64,000 nt of DNA, from positions 62,001 through 126,000 of the forward strand of contig NZ_JAANOQ010000002.1 in assembly GCF_011305415.1 (NCBI RefSeq), given 5' to 3'. The translations under genes and the position numbers were made by a program. Under the pieces are notes generated by a model. It made no database searches and was not told the DNA's origin. It worked only from the letters and a program-made list of their open reading frames with translations. This DNA is from Flavobacterium bernardetii (GTDB taxonomy: Bacteria; Bacteroidota; Bacteroidia; Flavobacteriales; Flavobacteriaceae). This document shows, in pieces, positions 50,748 through 59,191 of this stretch. How positions within the stretch are numbered: the first letter of the stretch is position 1; every line of letters starts with the position of its first letter.

Positions 50748-51704
50748 ATGGCGCAACTAATAAATACAATTGAAGATTTAAAAAAGCACATAGTTGTTTC
50801 GGCTTCATTCGATTTTAAGAAAGTTCTACCTTATACAAAAAGAGCTGAACGCAAATATATTATTGGATTAATTGGCCGTGAACAATATGATTCAATTATC
50901 GTTCATACTTATGTTGAAGGTAATGATGAACCGATAAATTTAGTTAAAGTATTACTTGAAGAAGCAGCTGCTCATTATGCATTATTATTAGCGCTGCCAA
51001 TAATTAATTTACAGGTTACAAATCATGGTTTAAAAGTTCCTGAGACAGATAAAAGCAAGCCTGCAGATTGGAAAGATGTTCGCGATTTAAAACGTTCACT
51101 TTTAGAAACTGCAAACGAAGCTCTTGATTCTGTTTTTGAAATTATGGAAGAAAACGAATCTGATTTTCAAGAGTGGGTTGATTCTTCTTATTACACAGTT
51201 TTCAAATCCGGAATCGTTCGTCACACCAAAACCTTCAATTCTTATTTTGATATTCAGAATTCTAGAAAAACATTTTTAGCACTCAAGCCTTACATGATTG
51301 AGGTGGAGGAGCGTTATATAAATCCGATGTTCGGACAATGCACGCTTGATTTTGTTAAAACTATTTCTACAGATCCAATCGTAAAAAGAGTTCAGGAGCT
51401 TACGGAAATGTCCGTTGTAGCTTTTACAATTTCTAAAGCAGCTGTTGCCGGAACTTTTTCTGTAACACAATCTTCTTTAGTTGTTTCTTCAGAGGAGCTT
51501 CCATGGGAACGTAATAAAATGGAACTGGATGAATTAAAGCTCGAGCGTTTAAGAAAAGATCGTGAAACATCTGGTTTAGAATATCTAAAAAAAATCAAGA
51601 AACTTTTTATTGAAAATCCTATTATTTTCAATTGTTACGAAGACAAAAAAGAAATAGGGTTACAAAATAAAATACAAAAATTAAAAACAGGATTGGCTTT
51701 ATAG
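50748..51704 (+). CDS. head-tail connector-like phage protein (DUF6712-like)
   Basis: A 318-residue helical protein starting LINTIEDLKKHIVVSASFDF, with TKRAERKYIIGLIGREQYDS. It resembles the DUF6712 group seen next to portals in Bacteroidetes phages (family name from memory). It begins 1 base after the portal stop. A role as a connector or adaptor is inferred. Confidence 0.55.
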   Translation: MAQLINTIEDLKKHIVVSASFDFKKVLPYTKRAERKYIIGLIGREQYDSIIVHTYVEGNDEPINLVKVLLEEAAAHYALLLALPIINLQVTNHGLKVPETDKSKPADWKDVRDLKRSLLETANEALDSVFEIMEENESDFQEWVDSSYYTVFKSGIVRHTKTFNSYFDIQNSRKTFLALKPYMIEVEERYINPMFGQCTLDFVKTISTDPIVKRVQELTEMSVVAFTISKAAVAGTFSVTQSSLVVSSEELPWERNKMELDELKLERLRKDRETSGLEYLKKIKKLFIENPIIFNCYEDKKEIGLQNKIQKLKTGLAL

Positions 51705-51707
51705 TCT

Positions 51708-51743
51708 TGTCCTTTTAAAAAAATTCTTCAGTAAATATTTTTG
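51708..51743 (+). promoter_or_regulatory. candidate late promoter element
   Basis: TGTCCTTTTA and TATTTTTG (51736-51743), the latter a full TAnnTTTG -7 match, 16 bases before the ATG at 51760. Best of the five elements. Confidence 0.45.
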
Positions 51744-51759
51744 ATAAAAAATAAATCAA

Positions 51760-52308
51760 ATGCGTGTAGTAGCAGTACCAACAACAAACGGAATAGACGA
51801 TATTAAATTAATTGCTGAAACTGACTCAGAAGCGGTTTTCATTCGTCAATTAGCAGAAGCCGGAACATTATCTTCTTTAAGTACAAGTGCATCATCAAGC
51901 GTCGTATTTAGAGCAATATCTGTTCAATCTACTCCGACGGTTAATGATAATTTAATCTCAAGAGGTAAAGTAGGTAAATACGATTTCTCGGTTCGTCAAA
52001 ATGAAAGTCATGCAGTGGGAATGACTTTCATAAAAGCTGATGTTCCTTTGGATTTAACTGCTTACACCGCAATTAAACTGCAGGTAAAATCTTCAAAACA
52101 TTCTTCAGCAATTTTAACACTTGATCTAACTGCAGGACTTGCTATTTCTGGAGACGATAATAATGTTCTAAATATTTCAATGACTGCAAATCAAACAAAA
52201 GAATTGTGTAATGAAACGTATTACTACGATATTCTTTTCACAGGTACTTCAACAAATATTTATTACATAGAAGGAAAAATAACAGTTAAAAAATCAGTAA
52301 CACGATAA
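51760..52308 (+). CDS. phage structural protein, BppU/Ig-like (182 aa)
   Basis: A 182-residue beta-rich protein. The C-terminal half (YDFSVRQNESHAVGMTFIKA, AYTAIKLQVKSS, LTAGLAISGDDNNVLNISMT) matches the pattern of BppU_N/Ig-like baseplate or fibre domains. It overlaps the fibre-like gene by 1 base. Probably part of the tail tip. Confidence 0.55.
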   Translation: MRVVAVPTTNGIDDIKLIAETDSEAVFIRQLAEAGTLSSLSTSASSSVVFRAISVQSTPTVNDNLISRGKVGKYDFSVRQNESHAVGMTFIKADVPLDLTAYTAIKLQVKSSKHSSAILTLDLTAGLAISGDDNNVLNISMTANQTKELCNETYYYDILFTGTSTNIYYIEGKITVKKSVTR

Positions 52309-53771
52309 TGGAAAATATTGATGTAAATATTGAGGAAACTAATCCGCAAGAAATTATTGAAGTTTATGTTGATGAAAACGCAGCACAAGATGCGATTGAT
52401 GCTGCAGCTTTAGCTCAACAGATTCTTGAGTTATGTCAAGGAATAATTGAAAATTTCACTGTTGTAAATACAATTTTTGTCGATAATAGCTTTACAAAAG
52501 TAGGCCAGTTGTTTACAGGTATTGCTGGAACAGAATGGAATATCAACGGAATAAATTATTTAAGACCAGCTGATCAAGAAATTACTATTCCGTTATGTGC
52601 TGCAGGAATGGTAAGAACTGATAGAGTTGTTCTTGATACTAACAATAACTTTGTTTTAGTTCAGGGAGTTGAAGTTGAAGAGAATCCTGTTGCTGAATCG
52701 AAACCGGTTAATACTTTAGATTATACATTTATTCCTGTTACTGATGCATCTGTAGGAGATCCTACACCACCAACTTTAGGAAATTTATATCAACAAAAAG
52801 AGTTTGACAAAATTCAACTTTACACAGGCGTTGCTCCAGGTACTAATATTGTGATTCCTTTGAATAAAGAAGGTAGAAGAGTTATTCTTTTGCAAGGCAC
52901 AATTGTAAATATTAAAGGACTTTCAACTTCATTAATTTATGGTGATTCTACAGCTGAGAATCCACATGAAGGAAAAATTTTTACATTTATTAATGACACT
53001 ACAAATCCAATAGTATTCAATCATTTTGAAGCAAGTGAAGATATTTTTTACATTTTTAAATCTGCAACAAACTTAGTTATTCCAAGTAAGGAAAGAATTG
53101 ATTTTATGATGAGATCATCAACTTTAGAAGAGCATTATAAAAGTTGGGTTGATTTATCAGGAAAATTAGATAAAGTTTCAACGGTTGATGTTGAAAAAGT
53201 TTATTTAAAAAATGCCGATGGAACTCAAGGAATGAAACCTGTTAGTGAGTTGGTTTCAAAACGCGTTCAAATCATTTCTGACTGTTCTTCGTGGCAATTA
53301 AATCAAAACCTTTTTTTTGTAACCACAGATTCTGCAAATGGTGTAGGTTGGAATTCTGGAAACACTTTAAAATCATCACAACCAGGAGCAACATCAAATG
53401 CTGTTTCATTACTTACAAATTCAGGTGTTGTTCCTATTGCAATTTCTGCTTACAACTCAAATTTAAAGAAACTAGTTCTTGAGGCGAGATTTAGTTATTA
53501 CAGACCCAACGATAGGTTTTTAATTGGATATTATGAAAAAAATACTTTATCTCCAATAATACATATAAATCCAACTGTAATTTATGATAATATTGTTTCT
53601 TATGGTGAAACTAATGACGGTACGTATTTAGTTGTAAATATAAATTCAAACATATTAATTCCTGAAAACGCAATGATTGTATATGCGATTGCTTCAAATG
53701 ATCCTGCGGCAGCTGCAACAGTGAATAAATTCTATTGTTTAACAACTCACATAATTTTAGAAGAGATATAA
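52308..53771 (+). CDS. putative tail fibre / receptor-binding protein
   Basis: A 487-residue protein. Acidic N-terminal helix (QDAIDAAALAQQILELCQGI), repeated beta-rich middle (QGVEVEENPVAESKPVNTLD, GVAPGTNIVIPLNKEGRRVI) and C-terminal beta domain (LVLEARFSYYRPNDRFLIGY). The layout fits a fibre with a distal receptor domain. It shares one base with the next gene (TAATG). Confidence 0.5.
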   Translation: MENIDVNIEETNPQEIIEVYVDENAAQDAIDAAALAQQILELCQGIIENFTVVNTIFVDNSFTKVGQLFTGIAGTEWNINGINYLRPADQEITIPLCAAGMVRTDRVVLDTNNNFVLVQGVEVEENPVAESKPVNTLDYTFIPVTDASVGDPTPPTLGNLYQQKEFDKIQLYTGVAPGTNIVIPLNKEGRRVILLQGTIVNIKGLSTSLIYGDSTAENPHEGKIFTFINDTTNPIVFNHFEASEDIFYIFKSATNLVIPSKERIDFMMRSSTLEEHYKSWVDLSGKLDKVSTVDVEKVYLKNADGTQGMKPVSELVSKRVQIISDCSSWQLNQNLFFVTTDSANGVGWNSGNTLKSSQPGATSNAVSLLTNSGVVPIAISAYNSNLKKLVLEARFSYYRPNDRFLIGYYEKNTLSPIIHINPTVIYDNIVSYGETNDGTYLVVNINSNILIPENAMIVYAIASNDPAAAATVNKFYCLTTHIILEEI

Positions 53772-54235
53772 TGAAAGTAAGAATTATAAATTTTGAAAAT
53801 TTTGGAGGTGTCTATTCCGATGATTTTTTATTGGAGAATGAAAACAATGTTATTAATGGTGAATTAGTCTCTGAATGGACATTGACTGAAATATTACCAA
53901 ATACTCAATTTAAAACACCTAAATGGAACGGCTCAAATTGGTATGAAGCTTACGTAGAAGTAATTGTAGTTCCTGAAGAAATTTCACGGATGAAGTTTAA
54001 AATTCAGATACGTAGAAGTACAATTTATAGCTACGATATTATTCTTACTTATATGCAAAATTTAGCAGTAACGGAACTTTTTACACAAGATGATAAAGAT
54101 GAACTTATTGACAGATTAGAAGATGCGGTAAGCTTCAACAGATACCATAAGGATTTCATCAATCTTGCTAATATGTTAAGCGTTTCAGATGAAATTAAAG
54201 ACGAAATTTTTATAGAAGGAAATAAAATTCAATAG
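53771..54235 (+). CDS. phage protein after tail fibre, unknown (154 aa)
   Basis: A 154-residue protein with a beta-rich N-terminal half and a C-terminal helical half (LFTQDDKDELIDRLEDAVSF). The start at 53771 overlaps the fibre stop by 1 base. It is probably a fibre assembly or tail protein, by position only. Confidence 0.5.
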   Translation: MKVRIINFENFGGVYSDDFLLENENNVINGELVSEWTLTEILPNTQFKTPKWNGSNWYEAYVEVIVVPEEISRMKFKIQIRRSTIYSYDIILTYMQNLAVTELFTQDDKDELIDRLEDAVSFNRYHKDFINLANMLSVSDEIKDEIFIEGNKIQ

Positions 54236-54236
54236 T

Positions 54237-54746
54237 ATGGAAAAGCGAATCAAAAAACTACTAAACATTTCTTTTATCTGGTTGATTTTTCTTCCAATAT
54301 TTCTGTATGCAGTTGATGGCGAAATAAGAACTTCAATTTCAAACTATGCCTACTCCGAATATAGTTTTGTTTTTGTGGCATTTCTAACATTTGCAGGATC
54401 AATGCTTATTGTAGATGGTTGTAAAGACGATTTGTTTACTCGTAACAAATGGTATTCAATTATTTTGGGTTTGTCTCTTATCGGAGTAGCCATTACACCG
54501 CACAAAGATTTTTCAATTCTTCACTACTCATTTGCTGGTATATTTTTCATTGGTAGCTTATTCGCTATGATACTATTTTCAAGTCCAAAACAACGCCTTT
54601 TAAAGATGTTTTTGGGTTTAATCATAATTATATCCATGCTCGGACATTTCGCATTTAATTGGTATAGTTTGCTAGTAGCTGAATGGATAGGGATGCTTCC
54701 AATAATAATTAATTATACAGGAGAAAATAATAACAAATTAGATTAG
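54237..54746 (+). CDS. polytopic membrane protein of the lysis region
   Basis: A 169-residue protein with about 5-6 TM helices (FIWLIFLPIFLYAVDG, VFVAFLTFAGSMLIVDG, GIFFIGSLFAMILFSS, FLGLIIIISMLGHFAFNW). It lies 1 base after the preceding gene and 1 base before the holin-like gene. It may be an antiholin or superinfection-immunity protein. No family identified with confidence. Confidence 0.5.
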   Translation: MEKRIKKLLNISFIWLIFLPIFLYAVDGEIRTSISNYAYSEYSFVFVAFLTFAGSMLIVDGCKDDLFTRNKWYSIILGLSLIGVAITPHKDFSILHYSFAGIFFIGSLFAMILFSSPKQRLLKMFLGLIIIISMLGHFAFNWYSLLVAEWIGMLPIIINYTGENNNKLD

Positions 54747-54747
54747 T

Positions 54748-55299
54748 ATGAGAAAGTGGTTACACAATTTATTAGAGAATATTAAAATTACTGGAGTCGA
54801 AATATATTTATTTTCAAAGGAAATTTATTTAGCTATTTGCCTTTCGCTTTCAACAGTTCTTGCACATTATACAGATTTAAAAACAGCATTTTGGGCGTTT
54901 TTAATTATTACATTTTTGGACACATTAACTAGAATTAACGCAAATGCAGTCGAAAAAGGTTTGAAGTTCAATCCTTTTAAAAAATATTTCTGGTTAGAAA
55001 TCCAAAGTACTGGCTTACGTGAAATGATGAAAAAGATTTTCTCAGAATATATGGTTTATCTGTTCATTGCTTTTGTGGTTGATGTTCTAATTTTTAAGCA
55101 AGAGTTTCTTATTGATTTTATGGGGAGAAAATTAACGCTTCCTGTAATTGCTTTGTATTTGTTTTCTGCAGTAGAGCTTTGGAGCATTGGAGAAAATATT
55201 GAAGCTTCAGGTGGAGTTAATATTTTTAAAAAGATATTTCATTTTTTACCTGAAAAATGGCAATTGATTTTTAAAACTAAAGAAGAAATAGAAGAATGA
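54748..55299 (+). CDS. holin-like membrane protein
   Basis: A 183-residue protein with about 3-4 TM helices: EIYLAICLSLSTVLAHY, AFWAFLIITFLDTLTRINAN, YLFIAFVVDVLIF and LPVIALYLFSAVELWSIGEN. The TFLDTLTRI/SAVELWSIGEN pairing is typical of the toxin-secretion/phage lysis holin family (Phage_holin_4). It would permeabilise the inner membrane for the endolysin that follows. Confidence 0.72.
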   Translation: MRKWLHNLLENIKITGVEIYLFSKEIYLAICLSLSTVLAHYTDLKTAFWAFLIITFLDTLTRINANAVEKGLKFNPFKKYFWLEIQSTGLREMMKKIFSEYMVYLFIAFVVDVLIFKQEFLIDFMGRKLTLPVIALYLFSAVELWSIGENIEASGGVNIFKKIFHFLPEKWQLIFKTKEEIEE

Positions 55300-55376
55300 A
55301 ACCGCTAATAATTTATTTAATCATTGCAGTTATTTGCTCCGTATATGGGTTTTTAACTTCAAAAAAAATCGACTAA
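55296..55376 (+). CDS. tiny membrane protein in the lysis cassette (26 aa)
   Basis: ATG at 55296 overlaps the holin stop by 4 bases (ATGA); the frame ends at TAA 55376, just before the endolysin ATG (55378). One TM helix (LIIYLIIAVICSVYGFL) with a basic tail. Tight packing between holin and endolysin suggests a functional small lysis protein. Confidence 0.5.
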   Translation: MKPLIIYLIIAVICSVYGFLTSKKID

Positions 55377-55377
55377 T

Positions 55378-55881
55378 ATGACTATTAAAGAATTTGTAAA
55401 AGCATTTTATCCACATGCAAAAATTGTCCAGGATAAAACAGGAATTTCGGCTGTGGCTATTTTGGCACAAGCTGCACTTGAAAGTGGCTGGGGAAAATTT
55501 GCTCCAGGTAATATGTTTTTTGGTGTAAAAGACACAGATGGAATCAACGGAAACGAGCAGTTAATTACTACATCGGAGTTTCATTCAACAATGAATGTGA
55601 AGTATCCAGTTGTTATCAGCATCACACCGACTGTGAGAAATGGCCGAAAACTTTTCAAGTACAAAGTAAAAGACTACTTCAGAAAATATAATACTCCAGC
55701 TGATTGTTTCAACGATCATGCTCAGTTCTTTTTCAAAAATAAGAGATACGCAAAAGCTTTGTTAGTGAAATATGATCCAATAAAATTTATTGATGAAGTG
55801 GCAAAGGCTGGTTATGCAACTGCTCCAGATTATGCAATAATCTTAAAATCGGTTGCGAATTCAATCCAAAAACATATTTAG
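55378..55881 (+). CDS. endolysin, glucosaminidase (GH73-like)
   Basis: A 167-residue protein with SAVAILAQAALESGWGKF (catalytic Glu ~35), FFGVKDTDGINGNEQ and a C-terminal NDHAQFFFKNKRYAKAL, the pattern of mannosyl-glycoprotein endo-beta-N-acetylglucosaminidase (FlgJ/GH73) domains. It cleaves peptidoglycan glycan strands at host lysis. It has no signal peptide, so it relies on the holin. Confidence 0.85.
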   Translation: MTIKEFVKAFYPHAKIVQDKTGISAVAILAQAALESGWGKFAPGNMFFGVKDTDGINGNEQLITTSEFHSTMNVKYPVVISITPTVRNGRKLFKYKVKDYFRKYNTPADCFNDHAQFFFKNKRYAKALLVKYDPIKFIDEVAKAGYATAPDYAIILKSVANSIQKHI

Positions 55882-55915
55882 ATTGGCCATTTAAAAACCA
55901 ATAAAACCAACACTT

Positions 55916-56464
55916 ATGAAACAATTTATATTAAAATCAATAATTTTCTTTGGCCTATTTCTGGCCCTTTCAAGTTGTACCGGAACAAAGAAGATTTCGG
56001 AAAAAAATTCGGAAACAAAAATTAAAGAATTATCTGAAAAAACAACTGATAAAGTTTCAGATACAAAAACTAATAAGGAAATAAACGACAATATTTCTGT
56101 GCCATTAAGGTCAAATAACGAGGAAGTTAATAAAGCCATTCGGGATGCTTTTCGAGATTTTAATTTTAATAAGCAGTCTGGAACCAATTCAACTCAATTT
56201 ATTTTTGATGAAGAAGCAATGGCTTTTAAAATAGCAAATATTATTGGTGCGACTCAAGATAAAAACACGAGCTCTGTTATTGATACAAAAACTGATAAAT
56301 CATTCGAACAAACCACGGATGAATATTTTAGTAAAAAAATTTCTCAAATACCATGGTGGCTTTGGGTTGTAGCTATTATCTACTTAATGCCTAGAATAGT
56401 TGAAGGTGTTTCGGCTATTTACAATCCATTTTCTTTATTAATCAAAAAAATTAAAACAAAGTAA
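55916..56464 (+). CDS. probable unimolecular spanin (u-spanin)
   Basis: A 182-residue protein with a lipobox at the N-terminus (GLFLALSSCTGTKK), a long hydrophilic, partly coiled-coil periplasmic region (SEKNSETKIKELSEKTTDKV ... DEEAMAFKIANIIGATQDK) and one C-terminal TM helix (WWLWVVAIIYLMPRIVEGV) with a basic tail (IKKIKTK). Outer-membrane lipid anchor plus inner-membrane TM in one chain is the u-spanin topology (T1 gp11 type). It follows holin and endolysin. It would fuse inner and outer membranes in the last lysis step. Confidence 0.65.
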   Translation: MKQFILKSIIFFGLFLALSSCTGTKKISEKNSETKIKELSEKTTDKVSDTKTNKEINDNISVPLRSNNEEVNKAIRDAFRDFNFNKQSGTNSTQFIFDEEAMAFKIANIIGATQDKNTSSVIDTKTDKSFEQTTDEYFSKKISQIPWWLWVVAIIYLMPRIVEGVSAIYNPFSLLIKKIKTK

Positions 56465-56640
56465 TGGAAGCTCAATTAAGAAATTTAAAATTAAAACGTG
56501 AAGGATTATATACACAAGTAGATATGCTTTCTTCAGTAAGTGAATCGTTGTATTTACAGATCGGAAAAGTAGAAGTTGAAATTCGTCATCTTGAGAGAAA
56601 AATTCTTCAGGAAAATAAAAACACATTTGATGCGAGTTAA
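56464..56640 (+). CDS. small coiled-coil protein (58 aa)
   Basis: ATG at 56464 shares one base with the spanin stop (TAATG), and the frame closes at TAA 56640, overlapping the next start by 11 bases. Helical heptads throughout (QLRNLKLKREGLYTQVDMLS ... IRHLERKILQENKN). Function unknown. Confidence 0.55.
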   Translation: MEAQLRNLKLKREGLYTQVDMLSSVSESLYLQIGKVEVEIRHLERKILQENKNTFDAS

Positions 56641-57448
56641 TTATACCATTCCGCAAAATTGGAATAAGCTGAGTAAATGGCAACTTAAACGTGTCGGAAA
56701 GTTGGTGCATTCACAATCTAAATTACCACATCGATTATTTATTTCGATGTTAATTTCTATTTTGATAATGCCAAAGCGTTCTTTTGTTGGTTATATAAAA
56801 TCCATTTATTTGTTTACGCAAGTTCCATTATTTGTGCTTGAAGAATACTGCAGTTGGATTTTTGATAAAGATGAGCATTTAACTAAGTTTCCTGAAAAAT
56901 TTAAAATTGGTAAAAAAATATTTATCGGACCAGCACAAAGGTTGTCAAACGTTACTATTGAGGAGCTTTCTTATGCTGATACGTTCTTTTTCAATTGGAT
57001 TCTTGAGAAAAACGATTTAGATCTGCACAGACTTGTAGCGGTTCTGTATCGTGAAGAAGGCAAAGATGCAGGTTTAGATGATCGTCGAGTTCCTTTTAAT
57101 AAGTTGTTGCTGCCAAATAATGCAAACTTTACCGATAAAATTCCAATGCAAGACAAATTAATTATTGCATTGGCATATCAAGGATGTCGAGATCTGTTTG
57201 CAAAACGTTATCCGATTATATTTCCAAAACCTAAAGAATCAGAAAAAGAAAAAACTCCTGAAGATTTAAAAAAAATAAAAAAATCATATCAGCCATTCGA
57301 CAGAATTATACACGCAATGGCCATGGATGAAGTTCAGGTGTTTGGAAATTTACAGCAAACTGAAAAAGCAAACGCAGTTCAGTTCTTTAAAATTTATGAA
57401 GAAAGTATAATTCGCATGCGTGAACGTGAGCGTGCCAACAAAAAATAA
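56630..57448 (+). CDS. phage minor structural protein, unknown (272 aa)
   Basis: A 272-residue basic helical protein (NWNKLSKWQLKRVGKLVHSQ, IDLHRLVAVLYREEG-type region, KRYPIIFPKPKESEKEKTPE). The start at 56630 is preferred over the ATG at 56576, which would add an 18-residue extension inside the previous gene. Its place before the tape measure suggests a tail role. Confidence 0.5.
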   Translation: MRVNYTIPQNWNKLSKWQLKRVGKLVHSQSKLPHRLFISMLISILIMPKRSFVGYIKSIYLFTQVPLFVLEEYCSWIFDKDEHLTKFPEKFKIGKKIFIGPAQRLSNVTIEELSYADTFFFNWILEKNDLDLHRLVAVLYREEGKDAGLDDRRVPFNKLLLPNNANFTDKIPMQDKLIIALAYQGCRDLFAKRYPIIFPKPKESEKEKTPEDLKKIKKSYQPFDRIIHAMAMDEVQVFGNLQQTEKANAVQFFKIYEESIIRMRERERANKK

Positions 57449-57453
57449 AAACA

Positions 57454-57975
57454 ATGTTAGAAAGAGTTTTATCATATAAAAAAGTAGATGAGTATTTCAG
57501 TAGTTTGGCTGCAAAGCATGTTGATATAAAAGATTATGTTGGCACATCTACAACGGAGCTTCAATCAAAGACTGCTACTGTAGATGGTTTGCAAATACCG
57601 TTTCTTTGTTTTTTCAATTACCAAGGGAAACTTTCAGGAAACCAGCAACGCACATTTAACGACAGAACTTTGTCTTTCTCAATTTGTTTTACAGGAATTG
57701 ATGCTGAAGACTTTGCTGCGCAAAAACAAGCTATTGATGATGCTGAAATTATTGGTCTTGAAATTTTGTCCAGGATAAATGTTGAAAGCAAAAAAGAAGC
57801 TATCGGTTGGCTATATAATAATTTCCAAAAAGATACAGCTCATTATTCCGAAATTGAATTGGAAGGTTCTGAAGGGGTTTTTGGTATGGAATTTCATTTT
57901 GATTTAAAAAACACAGAGCCTTTAGTTGTGTCTCCAAATAAATGGTTTGACGGTGATGAGTTTTGTTTACCTTAG
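57454..57975 (+). CDS. phage minor structural protein, unknown (173 aa)
   Basis: A 173-residue alpha/beta protein (YKKVDEYFSSLAAKHVDIKD, FNDRTLSFSICFTGIDAEDF, GFGMEFHFDLKNTEPL-like end). Probably a tail terminator or related minor protein, by size and place. No firm family. Confidence 0.5.
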   Translation: MLERVLSYKKVDEYFSSLAAKHVDIKDYVGTSTTELQSKTATVDGLQIPFLCFFNYQGKLSGNQQRTFNDRTLSFSICFTGIDAEDFAAQKQAIDDAEIIGLEILSRINVESKKEAIGWLYNNFQKDTAHYSEIELEGSEGVFGMEFHFDLKNTEPLVVSPNKWFDGDEFCLP

Positions 57976-58003
57976 TTTATAGTTAATTTTTTTTAGTTTG
58001 AAG

Positions 58004-58034
58004 TGCGAGATACTGAAAGGTTCTCGCATTTTTT
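58004..58034 (+). terminator. intrinsic terminator before the TM2-HIRAN gene
   Basis: TGCGAGA (58004-58010), 11-base loop, TCTCGCA (58022-58028), TTTTTT. It insulates the following gene from the late transcript. Confidence 0.85.
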
Positions 58035-58035
58035 A

Positions 58036-58043
58036 TATATTTG
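58036..58043 (+). promoter_or_regulatory. -7 promoter box (TATATTTG) of the TM2-HIRAN gene
   Basis: TATATTTG right after the terminator T-run, 21 bases before the ATG at 58065. It is a full TAnnTTTG match; no clear -33 TTG is at the right distance. Confidence 0.5.
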
Positions 58044-58064
58044 AATCAACTTAAAAAATAATTT

Positions 58065-58637
58065 ATGCAAAAGTCAAAAACAACATCAGCAGTTCTTTGT
58101 TTCTTTTTTGGAATATTAGGAATACATCGATTTTATCTTGGTTATACATTAATTGGAATTCTACAATTGTTCACTTTTGGTGGATTTGGATTATGGACTT
58201 TAATTGATTTTATTCTTATTGTTACTGGTAATTTAAAAGAAAAGCAAATTGTAATTAATTATCCTGTTCAATCAGTTGTAAAAGCTAATAATACAGGTTC
58301 TAAAATAGAAAAGAAATATTCTTTTTCAAATAATTTTTATGTTGCAGGTACTCATATTGTCAAAAGAAAAAATTATATTTTAAAAAATTGTTATGATGGA
58401 ATGCTAGTTAAACTTGTTCCAGAACCAACTAATAAAGTTGATCCAAATGCAATTGCGGTTAAAGATGAATTTGAAGAAACATTAGGTTATATTCCTTCAG
58501 ATAAAACTTCAATTGTAAATAAACTTTTAAAAAGTTCTTCTTATAAAGTATTTATTGATGAGTATATAATTGAAGATAGTTTTTCTAATCCTGGTACTGA
58601 GCACGTGAAACTTTATATTAGAGTAGATTATGATTAA
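58065..58637 (+). CDS. TM2-HIRAN fusion protein (cargo gene)
   Basis: A 190-residue protein. Residues ~1-62 are a TM2 domain: KSKTTSAVLCFFFGILGIHR, FYLGYTLIGILQLFTFGGFG, LWTLIDF, two TM helices. Residues ~88-190 are HIRAN-like: FYVAGTHIVKRKNYILKNCY, LVPEPTNKVDPNAIAVKDE and LGYIPSDKT. HIRAN domains recognise DNA ends or damaged DNA in helicase-linked proteins; here the domain is tethered to the membrane. It has its own terminator-promoter pair inside the late operon, as 'moron' genes do. Its role is unknown; defence against other phages is a guess. Confidence 0.72.
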   Translation: MQKSKTTSAVLCFFFGILGIHRFYLGYTLIGILQLFTFGGFGLWTLIDFILIVTGNLKEKQIVINYPVQSVVKANNTGSKIEKKYSFSNNFYVAGTHIVKRKNYILKNCYDGMLVKLVPEPTNKVDPNAIAVKDEFEETLGYIPSDKTSIVNKLLKSSSYKVFIDEYIIEDSFSNPGTEHVKLYIRVDYD

Positions 58638-58702
58638 ATAATTTAGTTTAACTTTAGTTGTACTTTTTTGGGGTATATGCACTATTGTTTTAAAAATATT
58701 TT

Positions 58703-58855
58703 TATCTTTGCTTTGACCAATTATTACAGAGGTTCTCAAAAAACTTCTTTTTTTAAATATTAATACTGGAGTTCTCAGGTTTCGGACAACTGTAAACAGC
58801 CGATTCTCATTCCTCGTAATGATTGGTCAGACCGCAAAAGGAACTCCTTTATTTG
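58703..58855 (+). ncRNA. candidate structured RNA with a 17-bp closing stem
   Basis: A TATCTTTG -7 box stands at 58703-58710. GACCAATTATTACAGAGG (58715-58732) pairs with CCTCGTAATGATTGGTC (58812-58828) with one G-U pair and one bulge. The 79-base interior has a nested CGG-ACAA-CTGTAAACAG-CCG hairpin (58783-58802). AAAGG-AACT-CCTTT follows as a weak terminator (58837-58850). No ORF covers it. It looks like a small autonomous RNA gene next to the TM2-HIRAN gene. Confidence 0.45.
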
Positions 58856-58906
58856 TTACCTTTGATAAAGTTCTTATTTTTTTTAACCTTTTAAAAAATT
58901 TGTATT

Positions 58907-59185
58907 ATGACCAGTACAGAAAAAAAAGAAAATCCATTAACGTTGGATCAGGCTATTAAGCCAATTGTAGAATGTGGTGTTAACTTTCGCAATCAGAGAA
59001 TGTTACTTCACGAAATGTTTACTTCATCGGTAGCTAATGCTCCAGATGATGAAATTGAAAACTTCACAGCGAAAAGATTAACACCTGTTTATCTTGCACT
59101 GTGTAATTTGTTGGAAAACTTGGATAGTATTGAAGAAATTCATTCAGATAATATTCAAAGTTGTATGTTTAAAAATTTAAAATAA
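58907..59185 (+). CDS. phage protein, unknown (92 aa)
   Basis: A 92-residue helical protein (LTLDQAIKPIVECGVNFRNQ). TACCTTTG at 58857-58864 could be its -7 box. First of three small genes without recognised family that are likely co-transcribed. Confidence 0.55.
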   Translation: MTSTEKKENPLTLDQAIKPIVECGVNFRNQRMLLHEMFTSSVANAPDDEIENFTAKRLTPVYLALCNLLENLDSIEEIHSDNIQSCMFKNLK

Positions 59186-59191
59186 TTTGTT

